Shown here piece after piece: positions 28,301 through 38,456 of a stretch of DNA of 64,000 nucleotides. How positions within the stretch are numbered: position 1 is the first letter of the stretch; each line of letters begins with the position of its first letter. Under the pieces are notes generated by a model. It saw only the letters and a program-made list of their open reading frames with translations, was not told the DNA's origin and ran no database searches. The position numbers and the translations under genes were made by a program. The DNA comes from Maribacter aquivivus. GTDB lineage: Bacteria; Bacteroidota; Bacteroidia; Flavobacteriales; Flavobacteriaceae. The stretch lies in the NCBI RefSeq assembly GCF_900142175.1, contig NZ_FQZX01000003.1, positions 97,766 to 161,765 of the forward strand, given 5' to 3'.

Positions 28301-29750
28301 TTTTGAAAATATAGCATTAGAAGACGTAGCAAAAGGCACACGGGCAAATTTAGATGGTACTATTACCCATAGTTTCTTTAGGGATTGGGTCTTAGATTTA
28401 AATGTTGATACCAAGAAAGACAAATTTTTAATTCTGAATACCGAGTTTAAGGAAGGGGAATTATACTATGGTACTGGCTATTTGAATGGAACAGGTCGTA
28501 TTTACGGACCTACGACTGCTTTAAATATAACTGTTGACGGATCTACGGCAAAAGGTACTTCATTAAAAATACCTTTAAGTGATGTCGCTAGTGTAGGTGA
28601 TTACTCTTTTATTAATTTTTTAGAAAAGAAGGACAAACAAAGAATTGAAAGTCAACGTCAATTAAAAGATTACCAAGGGTTAGAGCTAGAGTTCAATTTA
28701 GATATAACACCAGATGCCGAGGTTGAAATTGTAACTGATACTAAAACAGGAAGTTCTTTAAAAGGTACCGGAGTAGGTATTATTTTAATACAGATAAATA
28801 CTAATGGTAAGTTTGAAATGTATGGTGATTATGTTGTAGTTACAGGAGATTTTAATTACAAATTCGGAGGTATTATTGATAAAAAATTTAAGGTGAAACC
28901 TGGAGGAACTATAAATTGGGATCAAAAGCCCTTAGAAGCTATTCTTGATATGGAAGCGGTGTATTCTTTAAATGCCAATCCTGCACCGTTACTTGATGAT
29001 GCCGGTTTTACACGTAGAATACCAACAGATGTTATTATTAGTTTAACAGGAGAGTTACAAAGTCCTGATATTGATTTTGGAATTGAATTCCCAGGTACGA
29101 GCTCTATAGTTAAGTCAGAGTTAGAATACACTTTGCAGGATCCAACGGTTGAGGAGAAGAATGCAATATTCTTATTGGCACAAGGTACATTTGTTAATTC
29201 GCAAAGCGGAATTAATCAACAAGCGATAACGGGTAACTTGGTGCAAAGTGCATCTAGTATTTTAAACTCAATTCTAAGTGGAGGTAATGACAAGTTTAAT
29301 CTAGGTCTTTCATATGAACAAGGTATACTTGATCGATCGGCAGATATAGAAACTGATGATAGAATTGGTGTTACGGTGTCTACACAAATTTCAGATAGAA
29401 TTTTATTTAATGGTAAAGTAGGGGTTCCGGTAGGTGCTTCTAGTGAAACATTGGTAGCTGGTGATTTTGAAATACAAATTTTGTTGAATGAAGAAGGAAC
29501 CTTGAGTGCTAATTTCTTTAGTAGACAAAGTGAAATACAGGCGTATTTATCTGATCAACAAGGCTCTACTCAAGGGGCAGGTATATCTTATGAAGTAGAT
29601 TTTAATAATTTTAAAGAACTCTTTCAAAAAATATTGGCAACTAAGCCAGTTGAAAAGAAAGAACCTGTAAAAGAAATTGAAAGCCCATCTTCTGTCATGG
29701 GTAATGATAGCTTAATCCGTTTTTACGATAAGCCAAAATCATTAAATTAA
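25302..29750 (+). CDS. TamB/DUF490-type translocation and assembly module protein
   Basis: The 1482-residue protein has a single N-terminal membrane anchor (LLVLVLICVLGTIIFSLPVV) and a long beta-rich body typical of AsmA/TamB proteins, which form periplasm-spanning grooves. The C-terminal about 400 residues carry DUF490/TamB features (GTGYLNGTGRIYGPTTALNI, ELEFNLDITPDAEVEIV, FKVKPGGTINWDQKPLEAIL, LGLSYEQGILDRSADI). TamB acts with an Omp85 protein in outer-membrane protein or phospholipid delivery. The first allowed start is TTG 25302. The in-frame codons before it read ATC-AAA-AAA-CTG-AGA-AAA-ATA, a KKLRKI sequence typical of the start of such proteins, so initiation at CTG 25290 or ATC 25281 is possible. 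Confidence 0.85.
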   Translation: MVRTLLVLVLICVLGTIIFSLPVVQTLLAQFATKKINDQYGTHINIERLKVSLISWNTGLEGVFIEDYKQDTLFYVNELKTSILSINNLVQGNLEFGDISVDKLNFKLRTYFGETNTNLEVFVDKLDDGKPRAPGTPPFRLSSSYVDIENSRFKYIDENLNNTTILNFDSLNISAADFLILGPEVSTDIQEMSFFSNRGLKVERLATNFKYTKQQMRFDSLKIKTPLSALDGNLVFNYNREDFKDFLNKVNVVAEFKDSNVAFDEVNLLYNEFGKGKEVTFNANVNGVLNDLNTDNLFLFSDDTGIRGDFNFKNLFSKQKPFSLNAEMKNVTSSYYQLNALLPNLIGKSLPSSFSKLGQFTIRGNAFITNSSVDAKVNLNTAVGSSYADIVLSDFNNIDNATYKGFISLIDFDLGDFTENKNLGKTTLDFNVEGKGFVKEKLNTEVIGQIYSIEFNNYNYQDLRVSGLIKDQLFDGSLISNDENFKFNFKGLANVAETRNNFNFIASVDYADLKKLNIINDSVSIFKGNVSMDITGTTLDNIVGDINFTQTSYQNVNDTYYFEDFAVTSNFGEDRERTININSPDIITGFMKGNFKVRELGKLVQNSLGSIYTNYRPFQISDGQNLSFNFKIYNKIVDVFFPEVRFDPNTFIKGNIVADEGDFKLNFESPSIEAFGTAADNIEVRIDNKNPLFNTFVSVGELDTPYYNFKDFNLINTTLKDTLFFRSEFKGGSDFDDSYNLNFYHTFNKDNKSVIGLKTSDVNFKGNKWVLNKDGDTKNKVILNRALDSITIQEIVMNNEEKEQIRLRGQLADSTYKDLQLQFKIVSLDKITPVIDSLKLQGEVNGTLNVLQKDGIYLPSSNLNIEKFGINNIPLGDLAINIIGNKDLSEFQVNSQLSDNNVEKFSVVGSIENKGEIPKANLIANFNNFGLEPFSPLGEGVIDNIRGDIDGRVKIEGNVDNPSFNGLLTLDNAGIAVPYLNVDYGFAPRSRVLLKDQTFDFENIALEDVAKGTRANLDGTITHSFFRDWVLDLNVDTKKDKFLILNTEFKEGELYYGTGYLNGTGRIYGPTTALNITVDGSTAKGTSLKIPLSDVASVGDYSFINFLEKKDKQRIESQRQLKDYQGLELEFNLDITPDAEVEIVTDTKTGSSLKGTGVGIILIQINTNGKFEMYGDYVVVTGDFNYKFGGIIDKKFKVKPGGTINWDQKPLEAILDMEAVYSLNANPAPLLDDAGFTRRIPTDVIISLTGELQSPDIDFGIEFPGTSSIVKSELEYTLQDPTVEEKNAIFLLAQGTFVNSQSGINQQAITGNLVQSASSILNSILSGGNDKFNLGLSYEQGILDRSADIETDDRIGVTVSTQISDRILFNGKVGVPVGASSETLVAGDFEIQILLNEEGTLSANFFSRQSEIQAYLSDQQGSTQGAGISYEVDFNNFKELFQKILATKPVEKKEPVKEIESPSSVMGNDSLIRFYDKPKSLN

Positions 29751-29815
29751 CATATAAATACTTCTCCCTTTATGAATAAATAACAAATTTTAAGAATTTG
29801 ACTGTTAATCTGTTA

Positions 29816-29845
29816 CAACGAAATCCTTTTCGTTGATTTTTTCTT
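29816..29845 (+). terminator. Terminator after the tamB-like gene
   Basis: CAACGAAA (29816-29823) pairs perfectly with TTTCGTTG (29828-29835) around a TCCT loop. It is followed by an AT tract with six consecutive T. Confidence 0.7.
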
Positions 29846-29912
29846 AAAATGCGACTGACTTTTATTCCGATTACGACTAAGATTTCTTACTTTCGTTGGC
29901 TTAAATTTTTCA

Positions 29913-30899
29913 ATGTCTTCAGAAATAAAAAAAATAGCAGTACTGACTTCAGGAGGTGATTCTCCGGGAATGAATGCTGCCATAAGATCAGTTGTTCGTA
30001 CTTGTGCATACTTGAAGGTAGATTGTGTTGGAATCTATAGAGGGTATCAAGGTATGATAGAGGGCGATTTTAAACCTATGGACGCCCGTAGTGTAAATAA
30101 TATTATTAATAAAGGTGGTACTATACTTAAATCTGCTAGGTGCGATGATTTTAGAACTCCAGAAGGTAGGAAAACCGCGCATGAGGAGTTACTGAAAGCG
30201 GGAATAGATGCATTTGTGGTAATTGGAGGTGATGGTAGTTTTACTGGTGCTATGATATTTAACAGAGAATACAATTTTCCTGTTATAGGTATACCTGGTA
30301 CTATTGATAACGATATTTTCGGAACTACATTTACATTAGGTTTTGATACTGCGTTAAATACAGTAGTAGAATGTATTGATAAAATTAGGGATACCGCAAG
30401 TTCTCACAATAGGCTTTTCTTCGTAGAAGTAATGGGTAGAGATGTTGGACATATTGCATTGAACGCAGGTGTTGGTGCAGGTGCTGAAGAAATTTTAATA
30501 CCAGAAGAGAATTTAGGTTTAGATAGATTACTTGAATCTTTAAAAAGGAGTAAAGAGTCGGGTAAATCTTCAAGTATCGTAATTGTTGCCGAAGGTGATA
30601 AATCTGGTAAAAACGTATTCGAGCTTAAAGAGTATGTTGAAGAGCATTTACCAATTTATGATGTGCGTGTATCTGTTTTAGGGCATATGCAAAGAGGAGG
30701 GTCACCGTCATGTTACGACCGTGTATTGGCAAGTAGAATGGGAGTAAAAGCTGTAGAGGCTTTGTTAGAGGGTAAAACCAACCTAATGGTAGGTATTCAA
30801 GATAACCAATTAACATTGACGCCTATCAACAAGGCTATAAAAGGGCATACAAAAATTGATAAGGAACTTATTAGAGTTTCAGAAATAATGACTACATAA
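29913..30899 (+). CDS. pfkA: ATP-dependent 6-phosphofructokinase
   Basis: This 328-residue PfkA-type enzyme phosphorylates fructose 6-phosphate in glycolysis. The motifs are in place: the ATP loop LTSGGDSPGMNAAIR near the N-terminus, VVIGGDGSFTGA (Gly-Gly-Asp107-Gly) and the catalytic PGTIDNDIFGT (Asp132), followed by EVMGRDVGHIAL and LGHMQRGGSPSCYDRVLA. GGDGS at the ATP site is consistent with ATP rather than pyrophosphate as donor. It lies 24 bases upstream of gapA with no terminator between, so a pfkA-gapA glycolytic operon is expected. Confidence 0.97.
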   Translation: MSSEIKKIAVLTSGGDSPGMNAAIRSVVRTCAYLKVDCVGIYRGYQGMIEGDFKPMDARSVNNIINKGGTILKSARCDDFRTPEGRKTAHEELLKAGIDAFVVIGGDGSFTGAMIFNREYNFPVIGIPGTIDNDIFGTTFTLGFDTALNTVVECIDKIRDTASSHNRLFFVEVMGRDVGHIALNAGVGAGAEEILIPEENLGLDRLLESLKRSKESGKSSSIVIVAEGDKSGKNVFELKEYVEEHLPIYDVRVSVLGHMQRGGSPSCYDRVLASRMGVKAVEALLEGKTNLMVGIQDNQLTLTPINKAIKGHTKIDKELIRVSEIMTT

Positions 30900-30905
30900 T
30901 TTTAA

Positions 30906-31925
<1,020 letters not shown>

Positions 31926-31953
31926 CCATCATTTTAGTATAACAAAGATATAT

Positions 31954-31997
31954 CCTGAAAATGAGGCAGTTTTTCCTTATTTTCAGGTTTATTTTTT
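31954..31997 (+). terminator. Terminator after gapA
   Basis: A 13-bp stem (31954-31966 with 31975-31987, one G-T pair) closes an eight-base loop and is followed by a T-rich tail. Confidence 0.75.
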
Positions 31998-32012
31998 AAA
32001 GACATTCGGTAT

Positions 32013-32864
32013 ATGATTTTAATAGTAGATAGTGGCGCAACCAAGTCTGATTGGATTGCATTAGATGAAAATGGCGAACAACTTTTTTTGACGCAGACTT
32101 TGGGGTTGAGTCCTGAGGTGTTGACGAAAGATGTTATTGAAGATCGCTTAGCGAATAATTTTGAGCTTTCTAAAAATAGAGAAAAGGTTTCACATCTTTA
32201 TTTCTATGGCGCCGGTTGTGGTACCGATCGTATGAAGTTGTTTTTAAAGGCAATCTTTAAAGATTATTTTCCTAATGCAAAAGCCGATGTAAAAGAAGAT
32301 ACTTATGCTGCCATATTTGCTACAACAAAAGTTGGTCATCAAGGTATCGTTTGTATTTTAGGTACAGGTTCTAACTGTAGTTATTATGATGGTAACCAGT
32401 TATTTCAAAAAGTAACATCATTGGGGTACATACCTATGGATGATGGTAGTGGAAATTTCTTTGGGCGTAAGCTTATTCGTGATTACTATTTTCATAAAAT
32501 GCCTTCTGATCTAGCACATAAATTTGCTGCTTCTCATGATTTGGATGCCGATGTTATTAAAGAGAATTTATACAAGCAACCTAACCCAAATACCTACTTG
32601 GCGACCTTTGCTCGTTTTTTAATTGAGAACAAAGAGCACCCTTATGCTAAAGGTGTTATTGATAAAGGTTTTCAGCAATTTATTAATAACTACGTAATGC
32701 AATTTGAATTGGCGACAAAGGTCCCAATCAATTTTGTAGGTAGTATTGCGCATTATCTAAGAGATGAATTAACTTCTGTACTTCTTAGAAATGACTTAAT
32801 TGTTGGTGTAATTAGACAAAGACCTATTGAAGGTTTGGTAGATTTTCATCGATCTAATATGTAA
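32013..32864 (+). CDS. BadF/BcrA-family ATPase, probable N-acetylglucosamine kinase
   Basis: The 283-residue protein belongs to the ASKHA sugar-kinase/BadF group: phosphate-1 motif MILIVDSGATKSDWIALDE, phosphate-2 region GIVCILGTGSNCSYYDG and an adenosine-like motif INFVGSIAHYLRDEL. The segment GYIPMDDGSGNFFGRKLIRD is characteristic of eukaryotic-type GlcNAc kinases and their Bacteroidota relatives. The likely reaction is phosphorylation of N-acetylglucosamine at O6, which would fit cell-wall recycling with the amidase and GH3 genes further on. Substrate specificity is inferred. It converges on the RidA gene with four bases between stops. Confidence 0.78.
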   Translation: MILIVDSGATKSDWIALDENGEQLFLTQTLGLSPEVLTKDVIEDRLANNFELSKNREKVSHLYFYGAGCGTDRMKLFLKAIFKDYFPNAKADVKEDTYAAIFATTKVGHQGIVCILGTGSNCSYYDGNQLFQKVTSLGYIPMDDGSGNFFGRKLIRDYYFHKMPSDLAHKFAASHDLDADVIKENLYKQPNPNTYLATFARFLIENKEHPYAKGVIDKGFQQFINNYVMQFELATKVPINFVGSIAHYLRDELTSVLLRNDLIVGVIRQRPIEGLVDFHRSNM

Positions 32865-32868
32865 AATC

Positions 32869-33249
32869 TTATTTTACGGCAATCATAGAGATTTCAACAT
32901 TTACGAACTTAGGTAAATTTGCAACTTCTACTGTTTCTCTTGCTGGTGCTGTTTCTGCATTGAAATAAGAAGCATATACTTCGTTTACTTCAGTGAACTG
33001 TTTCATGTCACTAAGAAAAATAGACGACTTAACAACATTTTCAAAGGTCATTTCAGCTTCGGTTAAAATGGCCTTTAAATTTTCCATAGATTGTTTTGTC
33101 TCTAGTTTTATATCTCCAGAAACCAATTCTCCGCTTTTAGGGTCTAAAGGAATTTGACCAGAAATATATAAGGTTCCGTTACTTAGAGTTGCTTGATTGT
33201 ATGGTCCTATAGGTGCAGGAGCATTTACTGTATTGATAATTTTTTTCAT
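32869..33249 (-). CDS. RidA family protein (2-iminobutanoate/2-iminopropanoate deaminase-like)
   Basis: This 126-residue YjgF/YER057c/UK114-family protein hydrolyses reactive enamine/imine intermediates from PLP enzymes. Signatures are INTVNAPAPIGPYNQA, GTLYISGQIPLDPKSGELV, a central TKQSMENLKAIL and the C-terminal APARETVEVANLPKFVNVEISMIA; the Arg of PARETVEV is the catalytic-site arginine. ATG 33249 is the start; the TTG two codons upstream is less likely. It lies downstream of the lptD-like gene on the same strand. Confidence 0.93.
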   Translation of the reverse strand: MKKIINTVNAPAPIGPYNQATLSNGTLYISGQIPLDPKSGELVSGDIKLETKQSMENLKAILTEAEMTFENVVKSSIFLSDMKQFTEVNEVYASYFNAETAPARETVEVANLPKFVNVEISMIAVK

Positions 33250-33268
33250 GGTCAATAAAATTTAGGTT

Positions 33269-36028
33269 TTAGTTTTGACTTCTGTTTTCCCACTTAAGAT
33301 CTTTAAGTATCGAAGAATCTATACCGATAAAGAAGTACCATCTTTTATAGGTTCCAAAAGGTGTCCAATTAAAACGCATGGTAAAACTCTTTAAATCTCT
33401 TTGAAAACGTAATTGGGTTAATGTGAAACCTTGGTTTTTAAAATCGTAACCAGAAGATCCGCCAACAGACCAACGTGGTGCAAGCTCTATGTCTCCAGAG
33501 AACATTAGCGAGTGACTGCTAAATTCATTTTGCCGTGCTGAATTACTGTAGTTGGCAGAATAAGCAAGTCTAAAGTTCCATGGTATTTTGGTGCCGAATA
33601 TAGGATTCTCTACATCAGAATTCTTATCATCTTTTCTGACAGGATTGGAATTGAAATCATCTGCTCTACCAAATAGGTCGTCATCTCTACCGCCACTTTG
33701 AGCTACATAATCGAAAGGATCTAGTTCTTCTTCATCGTCTCTGCCCTTGTCGTCTTTCTTACCAAACATTTCGCTGCTAATAGAGTATGATACATTGGCG
33801 TTTGCTCTTGTAAGTCTAAAAAGACTTCCGCCATTATCAATATTCCATGTGTCTATTCTAGTTCCGTTGTTGTCAATAGCATAGGGGTCTAAACCGGCAG
33901 AAAAGTTAATTGACATTTTATTATCCAGGATATTTGTACCTCCGTTTATGCTTAATGGGTTTAGACGTAGAGAATCAGATTCAAAATTATATCCCGTAGA
34001 AATATTAAAATTACTTAAAAGGGATATTTTCTTTGGCTCTATTTTGGTGGAATCTTTATCCTTCACCTTAGCTTCTAGGGTATTGGCTAATGAGAAGCTT
34101 AAGCTGTTTGATTTTCCTAATGACGGTGCTCCATTTAATGTTCCTGTAAATCGGCTATACTGAACTTCAACTCCATCTTCACCAAGATACTCATCATAAA
34201 ACTGTTCAAAAGATGGTGCGTAACCATAGCTTAATGACGGTCTTACGGTATGTCTAAGTGCTTGAAACTTTTTGTCCTCACCAAAAACATATGTTCCGTA
34301 AAGTGTGGTACCAATACTTGCACTAAAATTATAGGTGTTGTAACGGTCAAATCCGCTAACGGTATCTATTACAACTTCTTCTAGTTCATCGTCATAGCTT
34401 CTATTGTAGGTTTCTAAAGACCAAACATCTTCATAATTACCGCCTACACTTACACTGAAAAATTTAGCTACTTTAAAGTTTGTGGCTAGTGGTATACTGT
34501 GACTAACACCTGCACGAGCATTATCAAACATTTTAGTAGTTAAAAAATCCTCATCGTTGGTAGTAAGCCTATTTTGTGCATTTACACTATACTGAAAATT
34601 GATGTTATCGATAATTCCCTTTTTTATGCCATCACGCTTTACAAAAGGGTAAATACGCTCTACACTTGCTTGAAATGTAGGTAGCGTCATGGTTATGTTA
34701 TCTGTATCAGATTCTGTGGCGGTAGCTGAAGTTAACTGCGAATGCGTAGCTGTTAAACTCATATTCACTGACGGATAGTTGGGGAATGTTTTTGAATACG
34801 ATATCGATGAAGATAATGTATTGTTCTGAGTGTTTGGTAAATTTCGTTGTTGTAAAGAATTTCGGTAATACTCACTACTACCTAAGTTTACAGACGCTGA
34901 AAATCTGGAATTCGGACTTGATTTAGTATCCTGCGAATGCGAAAATTGAATATTATAATTTCGAGACAGACTGTAGTCGCTAAATCCTTTTTGGCTTGTA
35001 ACTTGGTTTTCGTATCGTAAATTAAGATTACCTCTATATTTATATCGTTTTGTGTAAATAGAGGCCGTTCTAAATGCGTAGCTACCATTGGTGTAAAAAT
35101 CTCCAGAAAGTGTTACATCTGCATAGTCACCTAAAGGAACATAGTATCCCATGTCTTGAAGAAAGTATCCTGTATTAGGGTCATTACCAAAAGAGGGCAT
35201 TAAAATACCAGCAGATCTACCCTGCGAAAGTGGAAAATATGCAAAAGGCATAGCAATAGGCGTTGGTACATCTGCAATATATAAATTACTGAAACCGGCA
35301 ATTACTTTCTTTTTAGGGACAAATTTTGCCTTTCTAACTCGTATATAATAATCTGGGTTTATGGTATCTGTAGATGTAGTTAGCTTTCCTTCACTTAGGA
35401 AATAGACAGAGTCATTTTCTTTTTTAGTGATTTCGGCATAAACTTTCATAGCATCGCTCCCTAAGGCACCTGCTGCCGCTTGTTGTTCTGTTCTCGAATT
35501 CCAGATAAGTGCTTTTTGTGTATCAAAATTAAAGCGAATAGAATCTGGGATTACAATATTGGTTCCTTGTTTGAAGTAGGGTAGTTGTGTATAATTGCCT
35601 AAAGAGTCTACCATTCTGCCGGCATAAACTTCATTTTTTATATAATCCATTATTATAACACCTGCTTTTAGTTCGGTATCTTGATAATAGATTTCTGCTT
35701 CGTTATAGAGGTAAATTTTATTTTCTTTTTGACTTAGCTTTACATAGTCCTTTGCCTTGTAGGTTATTTTATCTAACAGTAAAGGTGCTTTTTGATTAAG
35801 AGAATCGGCAACTAAAGAATCATTGGCGATGGAGTCTCTTATGGCGGTTGGTGGAAACAATGGCGCGATTATTGAATCTCTTTCTGCTTTGATATTAAGA
35901 GTCGTGATTTTACCTTCTTGACCAACAGCGTAAAAAGCGTTGGCAAAGACCAAGAATAGGAAAAGTAAGTAATGTTTGTTTGATTGCAAGGCTATATATC
36001 CTATTTTTGTAAAGGTTTGGCGGTCCAA
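33269..36028 (-). CDS. LptD-like LPS-assembly outer-membrane protein
   Basis: The 919-residue protein has an N-terminal signal region (LLFLFLVFANAFYAVGQ). It continues with an OstA/LptA-like domain (YKAKDYVKLSQKENKIYLYNEAEIYYQDTELKAGVIIMDY, KVYAEITKKENDSVYFLSEGKLTTS) and an LptD-type barrel (ADVPTPIAMPFAYFPLSQGRSAGILMPSFG near residue 250). It should insert LPS into the outer leaflet. No ATG is available: the frame begins at TTG 36028 after an in-frame stop, and a second TTG at 35989 would give a shorter signal peptide. Transcribed divergently from the amidase gene and upstream of ridA. Confidence 0.88.
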   Translation of the reverse strand: MDRQTFTKIGYIALQSNKHYLLFLFLVFANAFYAVGQEGKITTLNIKAERDSIIAPLFPPTAIRDSIANDSLVADSLNQKAPLLLDKITYKAKDYVKLSQKENKIYLYNEAEIYYQDTELKAGVIIMDYIKNEVYAGRMVDSLGNYTQLPYFKQGTNIVIPDSIRFNFDTQKALIWNSRTEQQAAAGALGSDAMKVYAEITKKENDSVYFLSEGKLTTSTDTINPDYYIRVRKAKFVPKKKVIAGFSNLYIADVPTPIAMPFAYFPLSQGRSAGILMPSFGNDPNTGYFLQDMGYYVPLGDYADVTLSGDFYTNGSYAFRTASIYTKRYKYRGNLNLRYENQVTSQKGFSDYSLSRNYNIQFSHSQDTKSSPNSRFSASVNLGSSEYYRNSLQQRNLPNTQNNTLSSSISYSKTFPNYPSVNMSLTATHSQLTSATATESDTDNITMTLPTFQASVERIYPFVKRDGIKKGIIDNINFQYSVNAQNRLTTNDEDFLTTKMFDNARAGVSHSIPLATNFKVAKFFSVSVGGNYEDVWSLETYNRSYDDELEEVVIDTVSGFDRYNTYNFSASIGTTLYGTYVFGEDKKFQALRHTVRPSLSYGYAPSFEQFYDEYLGEDGVEVQYSRFTGTLNGAPSLGKSNSLSFSLANTLEAKVKDKDSTKIEPKKISLLSNFNISTGYNFESDSLRLNPLSINGGTNILDNKMSINFSAGLDPYAIDNNGTRIDTWNIDNGGSLFRLTRANANVSYSISSEMFGKKDDKGRDDEEELDPFDYVAQSGGRDDDLFGRADDFNSNPVRKDDKNSDVENPIFGTKIPWNFRLAYSANYSNSARQNEFSSHSLMFSGDIELAPRWSVGGSSGYDFKNQGFTLTQLRFQRDLKSFTMRFNWTPFGTYKRWYFFIGIDSSILKDLKWENRSQN

Positions 36029-36048
36029 TGAGCCGTTATTTAAGATGT

Positions 36049-36056
36049 CAAACTTA
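36049..36056 (-). promoter_or_regulatory. Candidate -7 element for the lptD-like gene
   Basis: TAAGTTTG on the minus strand fits TAnnTTTG and lies about 20 bases before TTG 36028. No -33 TTG was seen at the normal distance. Confidence 0.35.
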
Positions 36057-36132
36057 CATATATTTTTTAATCCCTATGTAGGGTCTTACAATAAATTTAA
36101 CCATTATCAGGGCGATATAATCCCTAACACAT

Positions 36133-37428
36133 ATGAAAATAAAATTCTTTAGCATTTCTTTAGTTTTAATAACAGCGTTATTACTTCTGTCTTTTACAGC
36201 GTCTGATGAGGAAATTAAATCAGATGATCCTTTTATTGTTGTGCTTGATGCAGGGCACGGTGGTCATGATCCTGGTAACTTAGGAAATGGCTATTTAGAG
36301 AAAAAAATAGCCTTAAATATTGTTTTGAAAGTAGGTGAGATTCTTTCCAAGAATAAAGATATTAAAGTTATATATACTCGTAAAGACGATACATTTATTG
36401 ATTTATACGTTAGGGGAGAGGTCGCAAATAAAGCAAATGCAGATTTGTTTGTTTCGGTGCATTGCGATTCTCATACGTCAGACGCGCATGGTGCAGGTAC
36501 TTTTGTATTAGGTCTTCATGCCAACAAGCAAAATTTTGAAATAGCGAAGAAAGAAAACTCGGTAATTTATTTAGAGGATAATTACGAGAATAGATATGCC
36601 GATTACGACATTAATTCTCCAGAATCTGTTATTGGACTAACTATTATGCAAGAAGAATTTTTAGATCAAAGTGTGGCTTTAGCGACAATGATTCAAGAGA
36701 ATTTTTCTAGTAAGCTAAAAAGAACAGATAGAAAAGTAAAGCAAGCGGGTTTCATTGTGTTGCACCAAACTTTTATGCCAAGTGTTTTAGTTGAAACCGG
36801 GTTCTTAACCAATAAAGATGAAGGGGCTTATTTAAACTCAACTAAGGGGCAGAATGATATGGGCGAGGCAATTGCTAAGGCAATATTGCATTATAAAGAA
36901 GGTGTTCAGCCAACAGTGAAATCTGTAGCTACTACAGTTACTAAGTCTAAGGCACCACCAGTACAAGAGGTAGTAGTAGAAAAGGTTGAAGAAAAAAAGG
37001 AAATTGTTGCCGAAACAGCCAAAGAGGTAGTTGCAGAAGTAGATCCGCCAAAAGAAATTATTTCTACACCTAAAGTTGAAGAGGTTAAAGAAGTTGTAGC
37101 AGAAGTACCTGTAGTAAAGGTAAAAGAAGCAATTAATGAAAAAGAAGTAGCGAATTCTATTGTTTTCAAAATTCAATTGATGGCAAGTAGTAAGAATGTA
37201 GCTCTAAGTTCTAGTAATTTTAAAGGGCTTTCGAATCTTTCTCAAGAACCTTTTAAAAACTTGTATCGTTATATGTACGGGGAAACAAGGTCATATAGAG
37301 AAGCTAAAATGATGCAATCTCAAGCGCAAGAAAAAGGATATGCAACTGCTTATATTGTTGCTTATAAATTAGGTGAGAGAATTCCTATTCAAGATGCTAT
37401 TGACGAGGTTTCTAATTTTACACCTTAA
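36133..37428 (+). CDS. N-acetylmuramoyl-L-alanine amidase (Amidase_3) with C-terminal SPOR-like region
   Basis: The 431-residue exported enzyme has a signal peptide (KIKFFSISLVLITALLLLSFTA) and a zinc amidase domain in its first 260 residues: VVLDAGHGGHDPGN (zinc His), YLEKKIALNI (zinc Glu), SVHCDSH (zinc His) and VLVETGFLTNKDE (catalytic Glu). It cleaves the amide between MurNAc and the stem peptide. Residues about 265-345 are a Lys/Glu/Val-rich linker with repeated KEVVAEV-type units. The last about 80 residues (VFKIQLMASSKNVAL through GYATAYIVAYKLGERI) resemble a SPOR peptidoglycan-binding fold. It starts a probable operon with the MCE gene, 47 bases on. Confidence 0.92.
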   Translation: MKIKFFSISLVLITALLLLSFTASDEEIKSDDPFIVVLDAGHGGHDPGNLGNGYLEKKIALNIVLKVGEILSKNKDIKVIYTRKDDTFIDLYVRGEVANKANADLFVSVHCDSHTSDAHGAGTFVLGLHANKQNFEIAKKENSVIYLEDNYENRYADYDINSPESVIGLTIMQEEFLDQSVALATMIQENFSSKLKRTDRKVKQAGFIVLHQTFMPSVLVETGFLTNKDEGAYLNSTKGQNDMGEAIAKAILHYKEGVQPTVKSVATTVTKSKAPPVQEVVVEKVEEKKEIVAETAKEVVAEVDPPKEIISTPKVEEVKEVVAEVPVVKVKEAINEKEVANSIVFKIQLMASSKNVALSSSNFKGLSNLSQEPFKNLYRYMYGETRSYREAKMMQSQAQEKGYATAYIVAYKLGERIPIQDAIDEVSNFTP

Positions 37429-37475
37429 AGTGTAAATATTATTCATAATTTTGAGAGTACTAAAAATATAATTGC

Positions 37476-38441
37476 TTGAAACTATCTAGAGAATTAAAAA
37501 CAGGAATTATTGTTATAGGTGGCATATTACTGTTCATCATGGGATTCAGCTATTTAAAGTCGACTCCTATTTTTGATAATAGTAAAACGTTTTACGCTAT
37601 CTACCCAAATGTTGGCGGTTTACAATCTGGTACTACTGTCTCTATTAATGGCTTTAGCGTTGGTAAGGTTAACGATATAAAGTTTTTAGATGATAAAGGG
37701 AATTTGTTAGTGACATTTACAGTTGGTAATAAATTCAAATTTTCTAAAAACAGTACCGTTGAATTATACGATACTGGTATAATAGGAGGTAAAGGACTAC
37801 AGATTAAACCCATTTTTGATGAGGCTTATGCGCAATCGGGCGATACACTTCGTACAGAAACTAGACCGGGTATTACAGATTTGGCGCAGCAAAAACTAAA
37901 TCCGTTAGTTCGTAAAGTAGAATCTGCCATATCTGGTGCAGACTCTGTTTTGGTTAATGTGAATTCTGTTTTAGATGAAAAGACCAAAAGAGAACTTAAA
38001 GAGGTTATAGGAGGTTTAAATACTTTGATTACTAACTTGAATACTAGTGCTACTCAAATTAATTCAGTATTAGATGGTAACAAAGAAAAACTAAATAGCT
38101 CGTTCGAAAACTTTGAACAATTAACTGCTAATTTCGCAAAACTTTCAGATTCATTAAATTCTGCAGGACTAGGTAGAACTTTGGCAAGTCTAGAATCTAC
38201 TATGGCTAGTTTAGATAAGGTGACTGAAAAAATTGAAAACGGCGATGGATCACTTGGGTTACTTATGAATGATAAAGAATTGTATGGTAATCTAAATAGT
38301 GCATCACACGAGTTAGACTTATTGTTACAAGATTTTCGTTTAAATCCGAAGAGATATGTAAATGTATCTGTTTTTGGTAAAAAGCAGAAAGATTACGAAG
38401 TGCCAGAAGATGATCCTGCGGCAAATTCAATAGAGAAGTAA
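37476..38441 (+). CDS. MlaD/MCE family lipid-transport protein
   Basis: The 321-residue protein has one N-terminal transmembrane helix (TGIIVIGGILLFIMGFSYL) and one MCE domain (residues about 35-115: YAIYPNVGGLQSGTTVSINGFSVGKVNDI, LYDTGIIGGKGLQI). A long helical tail follows with repeated hydrophobic heptads around SVLDEKTKRELKEVIGGL. It is expected to form a ring in the periplasm that moves phospholipids between membranes with an MlaE/MlaF-type ABC transporter encoded elsewhere. The start is TTG 37476, the only codon giving the complete helix. It lies between the amidase and the iron-sulfur genes. Confidence 0.9.
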   Translation: MKLSRELKTGIIVIGGILLFIMGFSYLKSTPIFDNSKTFYAIYPNVGGLQSGTTVSINGFSVGKVNDIKFLDDKGNLLVTFTVGNKFKFSKNSTVELYDTGIIGGKGLQIKPIFDEAYAQSGDTLRTETRPGITDLAQQKLNPLVRKVESAISGADSVLVNVNSVLDEKTKRELKEVIGGLNTLITNLNTSATQINSVLDGNKEKLNSSFENFEQLTANFAKLSDSLNSAGLGRTLASLESTMASLDKVTEKIENGDGSLGLLMNDKELYGNLNSASHELDLLLQDFRLNPKRYVNVSVFGKKQKDYEVPEDDPAANSIEK

Positions 38442-38456
38442 AGAAGATTAATTTAT

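Noticed and set aside
36838..37176. Phe/Tyr/Asn-rich antisense frame in the amidase gene
   Set aside because: It is a by-product of the Lys/Glu/Val-rich linker on the other strand; no signal or motif.
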